Part shown: positions 25,140 through 33,837 of the stretch, in pieces
Numbering within the stretch: the first letter of the stretch is position 1
Layout of the letters: each line of letters opens with the position of its first letter
From: an uncultured Pseudomonadota bacterium
Lineage (GTDB): Bacteria; Pseudomonadota; Gammaproteobacteria; Methylococcales; Methylomonadaceae
Direction of reading: 5' to 3'
Length of the DNA stretch: 50,675 nucleotides
Assembly (NCBI GenBank): GCA_903928965.1
Contig: CAIYSZ010000019.1
Location: forward strand, 1-50,675
The notes under the pieces: generated by a model
Told to the model about the DNA's origin: nothing
Seen by the model: the letters and a program-made list of their open reading frames with translations, nothing else
The model's database searches: none
Made by a program: the position numbers and the translations under genes

Positions 25140-27683
25140 TCAAGCCCTGCCGTGCCAACGGTAAAAGCCCTGTTTTGCCGCTTCAACCATCACTAGATAG
25201 ACCAGCACCATCGCGGCCAGAATAAAATAAAACCGCGCCGGCGGCGGAACGAAACCAAAATAGGCTCCTAAAGGTGTAAACGGCAGTGCGGCGCCAATAG
25301 CCGCCATGGCAAATGATGTCGCCGCCAATATGGGATGAGGGCGGCTTTTAAACGGATTGCCGCGGGTGCGGATGATAAAGATGACCAACACCTGAGTAGA
25401 AAGCGATTCGATAAACCAGCCGGTTTGAAACAGGGTTTCATCGGCTTTCGGTACGGTCAGCAAAATATAAAAGGTCAGAAAATCGAAAGCCGAACTGATC
25501 GGCCCGATCACCAACATAAAATCGCGAATAAAATTCATGTTCATGACTTTAGGCTTGCGAAGTTCTTCTCTATCCACTTCATCCAACGGAATCGGTACTT
25601 CCGATATGTCGTAGAGAATATTGTTGAGCAGAATTTGCGTGGGCAGCATGGGCAAAAATGGCAGGAATAATGCCGCGCCAGCCATGCTGAACATATTGCC
25701 GAAGTTGGAGCTGGTGCCCATCATGATGTACTTCATAATGTTGCCGAAGGTACGGCGGCCTTCCAGCACCCCTTCGTATAGTACGTGCAGATTTTGATCC
25801 AGCAGAATCATGTCCGCGGCTTCCTTCGCCACATCAACCGCGGAATCCACCGACAACCCCACATCCGCCGAATGCAGCGACGGCGCGTCATTAATGCCGT
25901 CTCCCAGATAACCGACCACATGACCTCTGGCCTTGAGAGCCAAAATGACCCGGTTTTTTTGTCCGGGGTTAACCCGGCAAAACAAGTTCGCCGACTCCAC
26001 TCTAATTTGCAAAGCCGAATCATCCATTTGTTCGATTTCCTTGCCGGTCAACACCCCGATTACCGGAATGTTCAGCTCCTCACAAATATGCCGGGTCACC
26101 AGATCACTGTCGCCGGTGACGATTTTCACCGCCACGCCGCAATCCCTCAACGCCGCAAGCGCCGCGCCGGCGCTCTGCTTGGGCGGGTCAAGAAAGCTAG
26201 CGAAACCCGCGAACACCAGCTCCGTTTCGTCGCTGATAACGGCATGCGGATGGTCGAACGGCACTTCGCGCCAAGCGATGCCCAACACCCGATAGCCTTG
26301 TTTTTCCAAAGCCACGTGCTCGGCGTGTATCCGTTCCCGGCTGATCTTGTCCAGTGGAATCGGCGTTTTATTATCCTGTTCTTCATAACGGGTGCAAAGG
26401 CCGATAATTTCCTCGGACGCGCCTTTTACCACCAAGAATCGGCTATTCCCTTTATCCAGCAGCACGGATACCCTCCGCCGTTCAAAGTCGAACGGCACTT
26501 CATCGACTTTTTTCCAGCCGCCGACATCAATATCGCCGTGGGCCAGAATGGCTTCATCCAACGGACTCTTCAAGCCGGTTTCAAAGTAGCTGTTGAGATA
26601 AGCCAGTTCCAGCACCCAAGCGCTTTTATTTCCTTGCGGGTCTAAGTGTTGCTCCAGCTTAATTTTCGCCTCGGTCAGCGTGCCGGTCTTATCGGTGCAC
26701 AACACATCCATGGAACCGAGGTTTTGGATGGAGGATAAATGTTTGACGATAACCCGTTTCCTAGCCATATGCATGGCCCCCCGCGACAAGGTGACGGACA
26801 CCACCATCGGCAAAAGCTCAGGCGTTAGCCCCACCGCCAGCGCCACGGCGAACAGGAATGACTCCAACCACGGTTTGCCTTGCAAGGCATTCACCAACAA
26901 TACGAACAGCACCAGCAACACCGTCAAGCGCATGATCAGCATGCCGAAGCGCTGGGCGCCGATTTCAAAAGAAGTCGGCGGAGGCTTACGGGTAATGCTA
27001 TCGGCAATAGCGCCGATAGCGGTTTTGGCGCCGGTTTTAATCACCAGCATTTTGCCGCTGCCGCTAATGACCGTGGTTCCCATGAATACCGCGTTCACCG
27101 CATCTTGCAAGTCGGTCGCGGCGGCCGTTAAGTTACCCGGACGTTTTTCAACGGGATAGGATTCGCCGGTCAGCAAGGCTTGTTTGACGAATAAATCGCA
27201 CGCTTCCAGCAAAAGGCCATCCGCCGGCAGCATGTCGCCGGCTGACAATAGGGCTACGTCGCCCGGAACCACGTCGGTGACCGGCGTCTCCCGCGCTTCG
27301 CCGTCGCGAAGCAAGGTCGCCCGCACCTCAACCGACTGGCGCAAACTCTCCGCGGCTTTGCCCGCACGATGCTCCTGCACGAAATCCAGTGTGACGCTAA
27401 ACATCACCAATACTGAAATAATAATGAAATTGGCGATTTCCCCGGTAATAGCGGAAATTGCACTGGCCGCCAACAACAGAATGACCAACGGATTTTTGAA
27501 CCGGGAAAGGAATTGCAGCAACATGGAAGCCTGCCGGCGGCCGCGAAATTGATTAGGACCGTATTTCGAGAGCCTGGAACTCGCTTCCGCGCTAGACAAG
27601 CCCTTAGCATCGCTCGCCAGTTCCTGCTGGTAGACGGCGACGGGTTTGAGCCACCATTCCGCTTTTTCGATTGTTTTCTTCAT
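25140..27683 (-). CDS. mgtA: magnesium-transporting P-type ATPase
   Basis: 847 residues, P-type ATPase class IIIB. The actuator motif LLTGESYPVEKR lies near residue 172, the phosphorylation site DKTGTLT near 331 and the hinge GDGINDAPS near 590, with ten membrane segments in the usual 4+6 pattern (the last four form the C-terminal block after FIRDFMLVIGPISS). The helix motif LTPELLPMVV is typical of MgtA/MgtB, importers of Mg2+ across the inner membrane. A Crp/Fnr gene ends 33 bases upstream on the same strand, so the two may be co-transcribed. No mgtL-like leader is visible. Confidence 0.94.
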   Translation of the reverse strand: MKKTIEKAEWWLKPVAVYQQELASDAKGLSSAEASSRLSKYGPNQFRGRRQASMLLQFLSRFKNPLVILLLAASAISAITGEIANFIIISVLVMFSVTLDFVQEHRAGKAAESLRQSVEVRATLLRDGEARETPVTDVVPGDVALLSAGDMLPADGLLLEACDLFVKQALLTGESYPVEKRPGNLTAAATDLQDAVNAVFMGTTVISGSGKMLVIKTGAKTAIGAIADSITRKPPPTSFEIGAQRFGMLIMRLTVLLVLFVLLVNALQGKPWLESFLFAVALAVGLTPELLPMVVSVTLSRGAMHMARKRVIVKHLSSIQNLGSMDVLCTDKTGTLTEAKIKLEQHLDPQGNKSAWVLELAYLNSYFETGLKSPLDEAILAHGDIDVGGWKKVDEVPFDFERRRVSVLLDKGNSRFLVVKGASEEIIGLCTRYEEQDNKTPIPLDKISRERIHAEHVALEKQGYRVLGIAWREVPFDHPHAVISDETELVFAGFASFLDPPKQSAGAALAALRDCGVAVKIVTGDSDLVTRHICEELNIPVIGVLTGKEIEQMDDSALQIRVESANLFCRVNPGQKNRVILALKARGHVVGYLGDGINDAPSLHSADVGLSVDSAVDVAKEAADMILLDQNLHVLYEGVLEGRRTFGNIMKYIMMGTSSNFGNMFSMAGAALFLPFLPMLPTQILLNNILYDISEVPIPLDEVDREELRKPKVMNMNFIRDFMLVIGPISSAFDFLTFYILLTVPKADETLFQTGWFIESLSTQVLVIFIIRTRGNPFKSRPHPILAATSFAMAAIGAALPFTPLGAYFGFVPPPARFYFILAAMVLVYLVMVEAAKQGFYRWHGRA

Positions 27684-27716
27684 AATTACCGAGGCGTCAT
27701 AATTACTAAAGCGTAA

Positions 27717-28427
27717 TTATTTCATAATAGTTTCATAAATCTGTTTGTCGCTCTGATAACATCCGCAACAAACCGACTCCAGGCTGCCACGGTCAATAAT
27801 AGTGATCACGCCGCGCCGATAATGGATCAATTTTTGCCTTTGCAGAGAACTAGCGGCCTTGGTAATGCCTACCCGCCTCACGCCTAACATATACGCCAAG
27901 AAAATGTGGGTGATGTGGAAGGTATCCGAATGCGCCCGATCCTGAGTCATCAATAGCCAGCGGGCCAAACGCGCTTCCACCACATGCACCCGGCAGCATG
28001 CCGCGGTTTTCCCCAACTGGCATATTGTCACATACAAATAACGGTTTAATTGCTGCCGTAGCGCGGAACTGAGTTCATATTTTTGCAAAAATAAATGTGC
28101 GGGTATGCGTAAAGCCGGACCTTCCCCCTGCACTAAAGCCTGAAATGGCGAAACGTCAATACCCAATATCAGGGTGATTCCCACCATGCCCTCATCACCC
28201 ACCAAACCGACTTCCAATCCCGAACCTTTATCCAACGGCGTCACCAGTGAAATAAAACTGCCTATGGGAAAATAAACGTGTTGAATGCGTTCACCGGCGG
28301 CATAGAGCGGCTCGTCGAAAATAAGTTGAATTTGTTCGCAATCCGCAAGTAACTGTTCCCGGTCCTTGCATGGTAAGCCCGCCAACAGGCGATTGGCGAT
28401 AGGGATGGCTATTCTGTTGGATGTCAA
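27717..28427 (-). CDS. Crp/Fnr-family transcription regulator
   Basis: 236 residues: an N-terminal cyclic-nucleotide-binding-like barrel (YAAGERIQHVYFPIGSFISLV) and a C-terminal winged helix (HIFLAYMLGVRRVGITKAASSLQRQKLIHYRRGVITIID). The Cys residues (TAACCRVHV and SVCCGCYQ) do not form an Fnr-type [4Fe-4S] set. The effector is unknown. The start is TTG at 28427, preceded by GGAG eight bases upstream. It is followed by mgtA and lies divergently from the gene at 28725; a GTTCA-N6-TGAAC dyad lies between them. Confidence 0.9.
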   Translation of the reverse strand: MTSNRIAIPIANRLLAGLPCKDREQLLADCEQIQLIFDEPLYAAGERIQHVYFPIGSFISLVTPLDKGSGLEVGLVGDEGMVGITLILGIDVSPFQALVQGEGPALRIPAHLFLQKYELSSALRQQLNRYLYVTICQLGKTAACCRVHVVEARLARWLLMTQDRAHSDTFHITHIFLAYMLGVRRVGITKAASSLQRQKLIHYRRGVITIIDRGSLESVCCGCYQSDKQIYETIMK

Positions 28428-28577
28428 GAGTTATTCTCCGACGAGGTTTAAGGAGCATGGTTGATGTGAGTCTTGCAGTAGGCGGTTTCCAATAATAGCG
28501 CTTTTCATGGCGTAGACCTCTACATATTGTTGGATACATTAGCAAAATGATGTTGCGCCATCCGTCTGCTAACGTAC

Positions 28578-28593
28578 GTTCATTGGTTTGAAC
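28578..28593. promoter_or_regulatory. GTTCA-N6-TGAAC dyad in the Crp/Fnr divergent region
   Basis: A perfect 5-6-5 inverted repeat, the spacing used by Crp-type dimers, lies about 150 bases upstream of the Crp/Fnr start and 130 bases before the start at 28725. It is a candidate operator by geometry alone. Confidence 0.4.
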
Positions 28594-28724
28594 GCAGAAC
28601 TTGCGGAAAACTTAAGGCCATAAGTTCAGGCCCTCCCTTATGTGCTATGCCGTACAGACTCCAGCCAAGCTTAGCGGGTAAACTTCCCACAACTTTAATA
28701 CCTCAAGCTCTGGGAGCAATTCTT

Positions 28725-29150
28725 ATGCAACGATTACAGACACATTTTAAAAAAATGGCATTTTTGATTCCCTTGCTTGTGATTGCTTACCCGGCAGCCG
28801 CGGATCAGACGGCAATCCAGCCGCAAACCCAAGGCGAGGTCACTTTTATCAGCGGCGGAGTGGGCATAGAAGAACAACAGGCGATGAAGGACGTAAAGTC
28901 AGAATACAACTTAAATCTGGTATTTTCAGAAAAGGATAGCGGCGATTATATTAGTGATGTAAAGGTTAGTGTCAAGGATGCAAAAGGCAAGCTCTGTTTT
29001 GAAGCCGTATCCGATGGCCCCATGCTGTTCGCCAAACTGAAACCCGGCCGATATAGCCTCATACTCGATAGAAACGGAAAAGTCATTGATAAACACATCA
29101 ATCTCGAAGGCGCAAAACACGCTTCGCTGTCCCTGTCCTGGGCCGAATAA
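28725..29150 (+). CDS. periplasmic protein of unknown function, carboxypeptidase-regulatory-like fold
   Basis: 141 residues. The start is ATG at 28725 with GGGAG eight bases upstream; an earlier in-frame ATG at 28647 adds a non-signal extension. The signal peptide MQRLQTHFKKMAFLIPLLVIAYPAAA ends before DQ. The mature part has beta-rich text (DYISDVKVSVKDAKGKLCFEAVSDGPMLFAKLKPGRYSLILD) resembling the carboxypeptidase regulatory/prealbumin-like sandwich. GVGIEEQQAMK precedes it. Divergent from the Crp/Fnr gene. Function unknown. Confidence 0.8.
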   Translation: MQRLQTHFKKMAFLIPLLVIAYPAAADQTAIQPQTQGEVTFISGGVGIEEQQAMKDVKSEYNLNLVFSEKDSGDYISDVKVSVKDAKGKLCFEAVSDGPMLFAKLKPGRYSLILDRNGKVIDKHINLEGAKHASLSLSWAE

Positions 29151-29286
29151 AAGGCAAGCCCAGTAAAAACCATTAATCCGGTTTACCCGGTTACCGCATT
29201 TACCCGGCTGAAAAAAACCGGCAGTCCATTCCCCCAAATCTACCCGGCGAAAACTCACAAAAGGTGGAATTAGAGAGAACCAGACC

Positions 29287-31266
29287 ATGCTAAGAGAAAC
29301 ATTTTCAAATTCCGGCCTGGATTACGACTTCACTTACCGGCCACATTCCCCGGCGACGCTAGACAGTGCGCTGGACGGCGCGATTGCCTTGGCCAGTGCA
29401 AAACTGCTGGGCCTGCAAAGCGAGCCAGGTTATTGGGTATTTGAACTGGAAGCTGATTGCACCATATCGGCCGAGTACATCCTAATGATGCATTTTATGG
29501 ACGAAATCGACCCAGTCCTACAATCCAAGATTGCCAATTATTTGCGCGCCCATCAACTAGCGGACGGCGGCTTTCCACTGTATGCCGGCGGCGCGGGCGA
29601 TATCAGCTGCGGCATAAAGGCCTATTACGCCATGAAAATGGCCGGCGACAGCCTGGACGCGCCGCATATGATCAAAGCCAGAAACTGGATTTTGGCCAAG
29701 GGCGGAGCGGCGAAAGCCAATGTATTCACCCGCATCATGCTGGCCATGTTCGAGCAAATGCCCTGGCGCGCCACCCCCTTTTTGCCGGTGGAAATCATGC
29801 TGCTGCCCAAGTGGTTTCCGTTTCATCTGGACAAAGTATCCTATTGGTCGCGCACGGTCATGGTTCCGCTGCTTATTTTATGCACTTACAAAGTCAAGGC
29901 GCGTAATCCCGGTAAATTTGGGGTGGCGGAATTGTTTCTGATTTCGCCGGATGAAGAAAAAAATTATTTTTCCCACGTCAAAACGCCGCTAGGCAAAGCC
30001 ATTTTGCTTTTAGATCGCGCCGGGCTACGCATTGAACCCTTGATTCCCGCCTTCATACGCCGCCTAGCCACGGCCAAGGCGCGCGATTGGTTCATGGCCA
30101 GATTGAACGGATACGATGGTTTGGGAGCCATATTCACCGCCATGGTCAACGCCTATGCGGCGATGGATTATTTAGGTTTACCCGGCAATCATGAAAAATG
30201 CCGCATCGCCAGGGCGGCCATCGACCGCTTGTTGGTCATCCAAGACAACGTCGCCTACTGCCAGCCTTGTGTTTCGCCGGTATGGGACACCGGCCTGATG
30301 GCTTTGATCCTACAGGAAATCAGCCGCCATGACGCGGATACGAAGAGAGCGGTAAAACCAGCCCTGAACGCGGCATTACACTGGTTAACCGAAAAACAAT
30401 TACGAGACGAGCCCGGCGATTGGCAAAAACAGCGGCCCAATTTACCCGGCGGCGGCTGGGCTTTTCAGTTCAGCAATAGCTATTATCCGGATCTCGACGA
30501 TACGGCGGTAGTCGCGCTCAGCTTGGTACAGGCAGATAACCCCAAATTTTTAGAACCCATCACGCGCGCCGGTGACTGGATAGCCGGCATGCAATCCAAA
30601 AATGGCGGTTTTGGCGCTTTTGATGCCGATAACGACCATCTTTATCTCAACCACATCCCCTTCGCCGATCACGGCGCCTTGTTGGACCCGCCCACCGCGG
30701 ACGTCAGCGGCCGTTGTCTGATGTTTCTTAGCCAACGTCTAAACCAATGCCCGGAATACCGCCCTGTCATAGAAAAATGCCTGCTCTTCTTGCGGAAACA
30801 ACAGAAAAGCGACGGTTCCTGGTATGGCCGCTGGGGAAGCAATTACATTTACGGGACCTGGTCGGTGCTCACCGGTTTTGAAAACGCAGGCATAGCCAAG
30901 AGCGACCCGGACCTGCAAAAAGCCGTTCACTGGCTAAAGTCGATACAACACACCGACGGCGGTTGGGGTGAGAGTAATGACAGTTATTTAGATACGGCCA
31001 ATGTAAAAGCGATTTATGCCAGCACTGCATTCCATACCGCGCTGGCAGTGCTGGCCTTGCTGGCGGCGGGAGAAGCGGAAAGCCCGGAGGCTCGCGGCGG
31101 CGTTAAATATCTGCTTAAAAACCAAGAAGCGGACGGATTTTGGAAAGAGCCTAGCTCAAATGCACCCGGATTCCCTAAGTTTCTTTATCTTAAATATCAT
31201 GGATATTCTAAGTTTTTCCCGCTTTGGGCCTTGGCCCGCTATCGCAACAGACGCTTAAGCGGCTAA
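29287..31266 (+). CDS. shc: squalene-hopene cyclase
   Basis: 659 residues. The catalytic DXDD motif is DLDD at residues 402-405 in YYPDLDDTAVV. QW-type repeats recur (DGGFPLYAGG, GGFGAFDAD, DGSWYGRWG, DGGWGES), as in class II terpene cyclases. The enzyme cyclises squalene to hopene and hopanol on the inner membrane, the first step to hopanoids. Length matches the family. No squalene synthase or hpn genes lie adjacent. The last codons and the stop read CGCTTAAGCGGCTAAC, which is the left end of the element at 31255-31364, so the C-terminus may have been altered by that insertion. Confidence 0.97.
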   Translation: MLRETFSNSGLDYDFTYRPHSPATLDSALDGAIALASAKLLGLQSEPGYWVFELEADCTISAEYILMMHFMDEIDPVLQSKIANYLRAHQLADGGFPLYAGGAGDISCGIKAYYAMKMAGDSLDAPHMIKARNWILAKGGAAKANVFTRIMLAMFEQMPWRATPFLPVEIMLLPKWFPFHLDKVSYWSRTVMVPLLILCTYKVKARNPGKFGVAELFLISPDEEKNYFSHVKTPLGKAILLLDRAGLRIEPLIPAFIRRLATAKARDWFMARLNGYDGLGAIFTAMVNAYAAMDYLGLPGNHEKCRIARAAIDRLLVIQDNVAYCQPCVSPVWDTGLMALILQEISRHDADTKRAVKPALNAALHWLTEKQLRDEPGDWQKQRPNLPGGGWAFQFSNSYYPDLDDTAVVALSLVQADNPKFLEPITRAGDWIAGMQSKNGGFGAFDADNDHLYLNHIPFADHGALLDPPTADVSGRCLMFLSQRLNQCPEYRPVIEKCLLFLRKQQKSDGSWYGRWGSNYIYGTWSVLTGFENAGIAKSDPDLQKAVHWLKSIQHTDGGWGESNDSYLDTANVKAIYASTAFHTALAVLALLAAGEAESPEARGGVKYLLKNQEADGFWKEPSSNAPGFPKFLYLKYHGYSKFFPLWALARYRNRRLSG

Positions 31267-31364
31267 CAAAAAAGACTGTTTCAATGAGATGTAAAAGGTC
31301 GTTTACAAAGCCGTAGGCTATCCATGGCTAGATGTGGAGACTTATCGTTAATAGCTTATGTATC
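31255..31364. repeat. inverted-repeat element overlapping the shc stop codon
   Basis: The left end TTAAGCGGCTAACAAAAAAG pairs with the right end TTATCGTTAATAGCTTATG. The centre matches 23742-23785 and 45242-45290 in reverse orientation. The shc stop TAA falls inside the left arm. Confidence 0.75.
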
Positions 31365-31418
31365 TTAACGAACTGAGTTTAGTTTCAAAAAAGCGTTAAA
31401 TCAGTACCGAGTAAACGT

Positions 31419-31443
31419 TCGCACCGAGCTTGTCGAAGTGCGC
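31419..31443. repeat. CTTCGACAAGCTCGGTGCGAACG-type repeat
   Basis: Read on the minus strand, the bases CACTTCGACAAGCTCGGTGC followed by GAACG form a short sequence that is found dispersed in many bacterial genomes. Only one copy is seen here. The recognition rests on memory of the motif. Confidence 0.5.
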
Positions 31444-31478
31444 ATTTAGAGCTTCCGTTAACGCAAAGGAAAATAATC

Positions 31479-31871
31479 ATGAATAAATTCTACCCCCCAA
31501 GATCAGCTCAATTGCGGATGACCATCGGTGTAACCGTGGCTATTGCACTATTTATGGCGGGATGCGCCAGCGTCCCGCCGCCGACGTCACAACTCGCGGT
31601 TTCCAAGGCCGAGATCACAAACGCCAACAGCGCGGGCGGCAACGAATTTGCCCCGCTGCCGTTTAATTCAGCGATGATCAAAATGGATGCCGCTGAGCAA
31701 GCCATGGCAAACGAGGACTATCTTACCGCGCGCAATTTGGCTGAAGAAGCCCAGGTTGACGCACAACTGGCGGCCGTGACGGCGCGTTCGACCAAGGCCC
31801 AAAAAGCGGTCAGCCAATTATTGGAAGACAACCGCGTACTGCGTCAAGAAATCGACCGTAAAACTCAATAA
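31479..31871 (+). CDS. DUF4398-like lipoprotein
   Basis: 130 residues. The signal peptide ends in the lipobox FMAGC, with Cys29 lipidated. The mature domain is helical (AMIKMDAAEQAMANEDYLTARNLAEEAQVDAQLAAVTARSTKAQ), as in DUF4398 proteins, with a C-terminal coiled-coil-like LLEDNRVLRQEIDRK. It precedes the OmpA-like lipoprotein by 18 bases, and the two resemble each other in the helical part, so they probably act together at the outer membrane. AAAGGAAA lies before the ATG. Confidence 0.88.
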   Translation: MNKFYPPRSAQLRMTIGVTVAIALFMAGCASVPPPTSQLAVSKAEITNANSAGGNEFAPLPFNSAMIKMDAAEQAMANEDYLTARNLAEEAQVDAQLAAVTARSTKAQKAVSQLLEDNRVLRQEIDRKTQ

Positions 31872-31889
31872 AGCTCAATGGAGTCCATC

Positions 31890-32735
31890 ATGAAAAATAA
31901 TAGATACCTGCCCATAACGCTCATTCTTGCGGCCATTTTATCCGGCTGTAGTTCCACACCGAAAAACGCCTCGCTGACGGAAGCGCATTACAATTTCAAC
32001 ATCGCGCGCGCTAATCCCGATATATCCAATCAGGCCGGGCTGGAAATGAAAGACGCCGGCGATACGCTGAATCAAGCGGACGCCGCGTTTAATAATGACG
32101 ATGATGAATCAGTAGTCAATCATTTGGCCTATATGGCTAGCCAGCGCGTCGCTATTGCCAGGGAGACCGCTAATCGCAAAATTGCGGAACTAGCGGTTAC
32201 CGATGCCACATCCAAACGCGATCAAGTCCGCCTGGATGCAAGAACCGCCGAAGCCAACACGGCCGAACGCCAGTTGGCGGTAGCCGGGGCCAATACGGCC
32301 CGCGATCAGGCGCTATTAGAACAACAGGAATCGCAGCTACGGGAATTAAACGCCGAAAAAACCGAACGCGGCTACATGATCACCTTAGGCGATGTATTGT
32401 TTCGCACTAACAAAGCGCAACTGGAATCCGGCGGCATCCGCAACGTGGAAAAGCTGGCCGATTTTCTAGGCCAGTATCCAGCCTATAAAGTAATGGTTGA
32501 AGGTTACACCGATAGCACCGGCAGCCACACCTACAACCAGGAACTTTCCGAAAGACGCGCTTATTCGGTGCGAACGGTGTTGCAAGACAGAAACATCGGC
32601 GATGACCGTATCAGAACCCGCGGTTATGCCGAGGAATATCCGGTCGCCGACAACAGAACCGCCTCTAACCGTCAATTAAACCGGCGGGTAGAAATCATTC
32701 TATCCGACAAAAACGGCAATATTGCGCAGCGCTAG
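31890..32735 (+). CDS. OmpA-family lipoprotein with DUF4398-like helical region
   Basis: 281 residues. GGAG six bases before ATG at 31890 chooses this start over the upstream in-frame ATG at 31878. The lipobox is LSGC (Cys20). A helical DUF4398-like region (about 25-160) with long Ala/Glu/Arg repeats leads to an OmpA C-terminal domain (about 165-275): TLGDVLFRTNKAQL, VEGYTDSTGSHTYNQELSERRA and NRQLNRRVEIIL, including the Asp/Arg residues that hold diaminopimelate. It probably tethers the outer membrane to peptidoglycan, partnered with the lipoprotein upstream. Confidence 0.93.
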   Translation: MKNNRYLPITLILAAILSGCSSTPKNASLTEAHYNFNIARANPDISNQAGLEMKDAGDTLNQADAAFNNDDDESVVNHLAYMASQRVAIARETANRKIAELAVTDATSKRDQVRLDARTAEANTAERQLAVAGANTARDQALLEQQESQLRELNAEKTERGYMITLGDVLFRTNKAQLESGGIRNVEKLADFLGQYPAYKVMVEGYTDSTGSHTYNQELSERRAYSVRTVLQDRNIGDDRIRTRGYAEEYPVADNRTASNRQLNRRVEIILSDKNGNIAQR

Positions 32736-32835
32736 CCGCGGCAAACGTTTGGCGGCGAAAATCAGCAGGCATTCGCCGTTCCGAACCGCTTAAATTATAT
32801 TAAATTATCCATAAACCATTAATTAAGAGAAGCCC

Positions 32836-33123
32836 ATGAAAACTAAAGAAGAGTATATTGATCGTCTGGCCGCGGAACTGAAAGAGTGGAGCGCGCAAAT
32901 CGATGCATTAACAGTCAAGGCCGAAACCGCCGCCGAGGATGTAAAGCTGAAATACCATGCGGATATCGACGCTTTACGCGTTAAACAAACAGAGGCTGCG
33001 GAAAAAATCAAGGAATTGCAGACCTCCAGCGGCGATGCCTGGGAATCGGTTAAAGAAACCGCCGAAAACGTTTGGCACGAGCTTAGAACCGGCGTGGCCA
33101 GTGTGGTTGAAAAATTTAAATGA
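32836..33123 (+). CDS. small coiled-coil stress-type protein
   Basis: 95 residues, almost entirely helical and highly charged (MKTKEEYIDRLAAELKEWSA, then ALTVKAETAAEDVKLKYHAD), with no signal peptide or membrane segment. It resembles small coiled-coil proteins annotated in stress clusters (sll1863-like). The C-terminal WESVKETAENVWHELRTGVASVV looks amphipathic. Its stop TGA overlaps the start of the 47-codon DUF3096 gene (ATGA), so translation is coupled. AGAGAAG precedes the start. Confidence 0.85.
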   Translation: MKTKEEYIDRLAAELKEWSAQIDALTVKAETAAEDVKLKYHADIDALRVKQTEAAEKIKELQTSSGDAWESVKETAENVWHELRTGVASVVEKFK

Positions 33124-33263
33124 ATATTCCCACCGAACCTTTGCTAGCCCTAGTGGCGGGAGTTTTAATTTTACTGATTCCCAGATTTTTGAATTATTTC
33201 GTGGCCCTGTATCTCATTGTGGTCGGTATTCTGGGCATCTTGCACCACAAGGCCATCATTTAA
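33120..33263 (+). CDS. DUF3096 membrane protein (47 residues)
   Basis: Translation from ATG at 33120 gives MNIPTEPLLALVAGVLILLI, then PRFLNYFVALYLIVVGILGI and LHHKAII. It has two hydrophobic segments separated by PRFLNY, the pattern of DUF3096 proteins. The ATGA overlap with the upstream stop indicates coupling, so the coiled-coil protein and this membrane protein are probably functional partners. It is easily missed by length cut-offs. Confidence 0.85.
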   Translation: MNIPTEPLLALVAGVLILLIPRFLNYFVALYLIVVGILGILHHKAII

Positions 33264-33278
33264 AGAATAAGCCCCAAA

Positions 33279-33352
33279 GCGACAAGCAGCTAACAAAAAA
33301 GACTATGTTAATGAAAGGTATAAAGACTTATTGTTAACCGCTTACGTCTGTA
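33279..33352. repeat. short inverted-repeat element of the GTTAAC family
   Basis: The left arm AGCAGCTAACAAAAAAGACT pairs with the right arm AGACTTATTGTTAACCGCTT. It lacks the central block found in the larger copies and starts 15 bases after the DUF3096 stop. Confidence 0.75.
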
Positions 33353-33415
33353 TGAGTAGGGCGATTACCGCGGCCGTATTACTCATGTTAAACAACCTGA
33401 ATGATTTCAGTCTTT

Positions 33416-33429
33416 GTTCGACAACGAAC
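33416..33429. promoter_or_regulatory. GTTCG-N4-CGAAC dyad upstream of the His-rich gene
   Basis: A perfect 5-4-5 inverted repeat lies about 85 bases before the ATG at 33513. It is an operator candidate by symmetry and position. Confidence 0.35.
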
Positions 33430-33512
33430 GGTACTATTTACGGCAAACGCTCATAATAAAACTGTCAGCCAATCTCTGGCTTACATAATAGATAATTTAA
33501 CCAGGAATAAAC

Positions 33513-33752
33513 ATGTCACAAACACAATTGAAAGAAGAAGCATCAAAAGTTCACATCAAAGACAATCATGAAAAAGCGGCTCAGCACCATACACTGGCCG
33601 CCAAACATCATGTAGAAGCCGCAAAAGAACACGGCGCCGGCGACCATAAAACCGCCGCTCACCATGCTCAAATCGCTGCCGGACACGCGGCGCATGCAAA
33701 CGAACATGCCGAGGAAGTCTGCAAATCTTATGCGGAATCGCATAAAGCCTAA
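33513..33752 (+). CDS. small His/Ala-rich protein
   Basis: 79 residues, soluble, with many His and Ala (HHTLAAKHHVEAAKEHGAGDHKTAAHHAQIAAGHAAHANEH as three consecutive blocks of about 14). The regular H-H-x-x-A-A spacing suggests an amphipathic helix that could bind metal ions. No signal peptide. CCAGGA lies upstream. The stop TAA forms part of the inverted repeat at 33747-33826, and a strong terminator follows at 33838. Function unknown. Confidence 0.75.
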   Translation: MSQTQLKEEASKVHIKDNHEKAAQHHTLAAKHHVEAAKEHGAGDHKTAAHHAQIAAGHAAHANEHAEEVCKSYAESHKA

Positions 33753-33826
33753 CAAAAAACACTGCAAAGACTCAAAGCTAACACTCAGATTGAAATTCCT
33801 TGCAGTGTAAAGTTGTTAGTCGCTGT
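33747..33826. repeat. inverted-repeat element beginning at a stop codon (attC-like layout)
   Basis: GCCTAACAA-N4-ACACTGCAA at the left is matched by TTGCAGTGT-N5-TTGTTAGTCGC at the right (33759-33767 pairs perfectly with 33800-33808). The left core GCCTAAC fits RYYYAAC; the right core GTTAGTC only partly fits GTTRRRY. The stop codon of the His-rich gene lies in the left arm. Confidence 0.65.
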
Positions 33827-33837
33827 GCAAATTCTAA

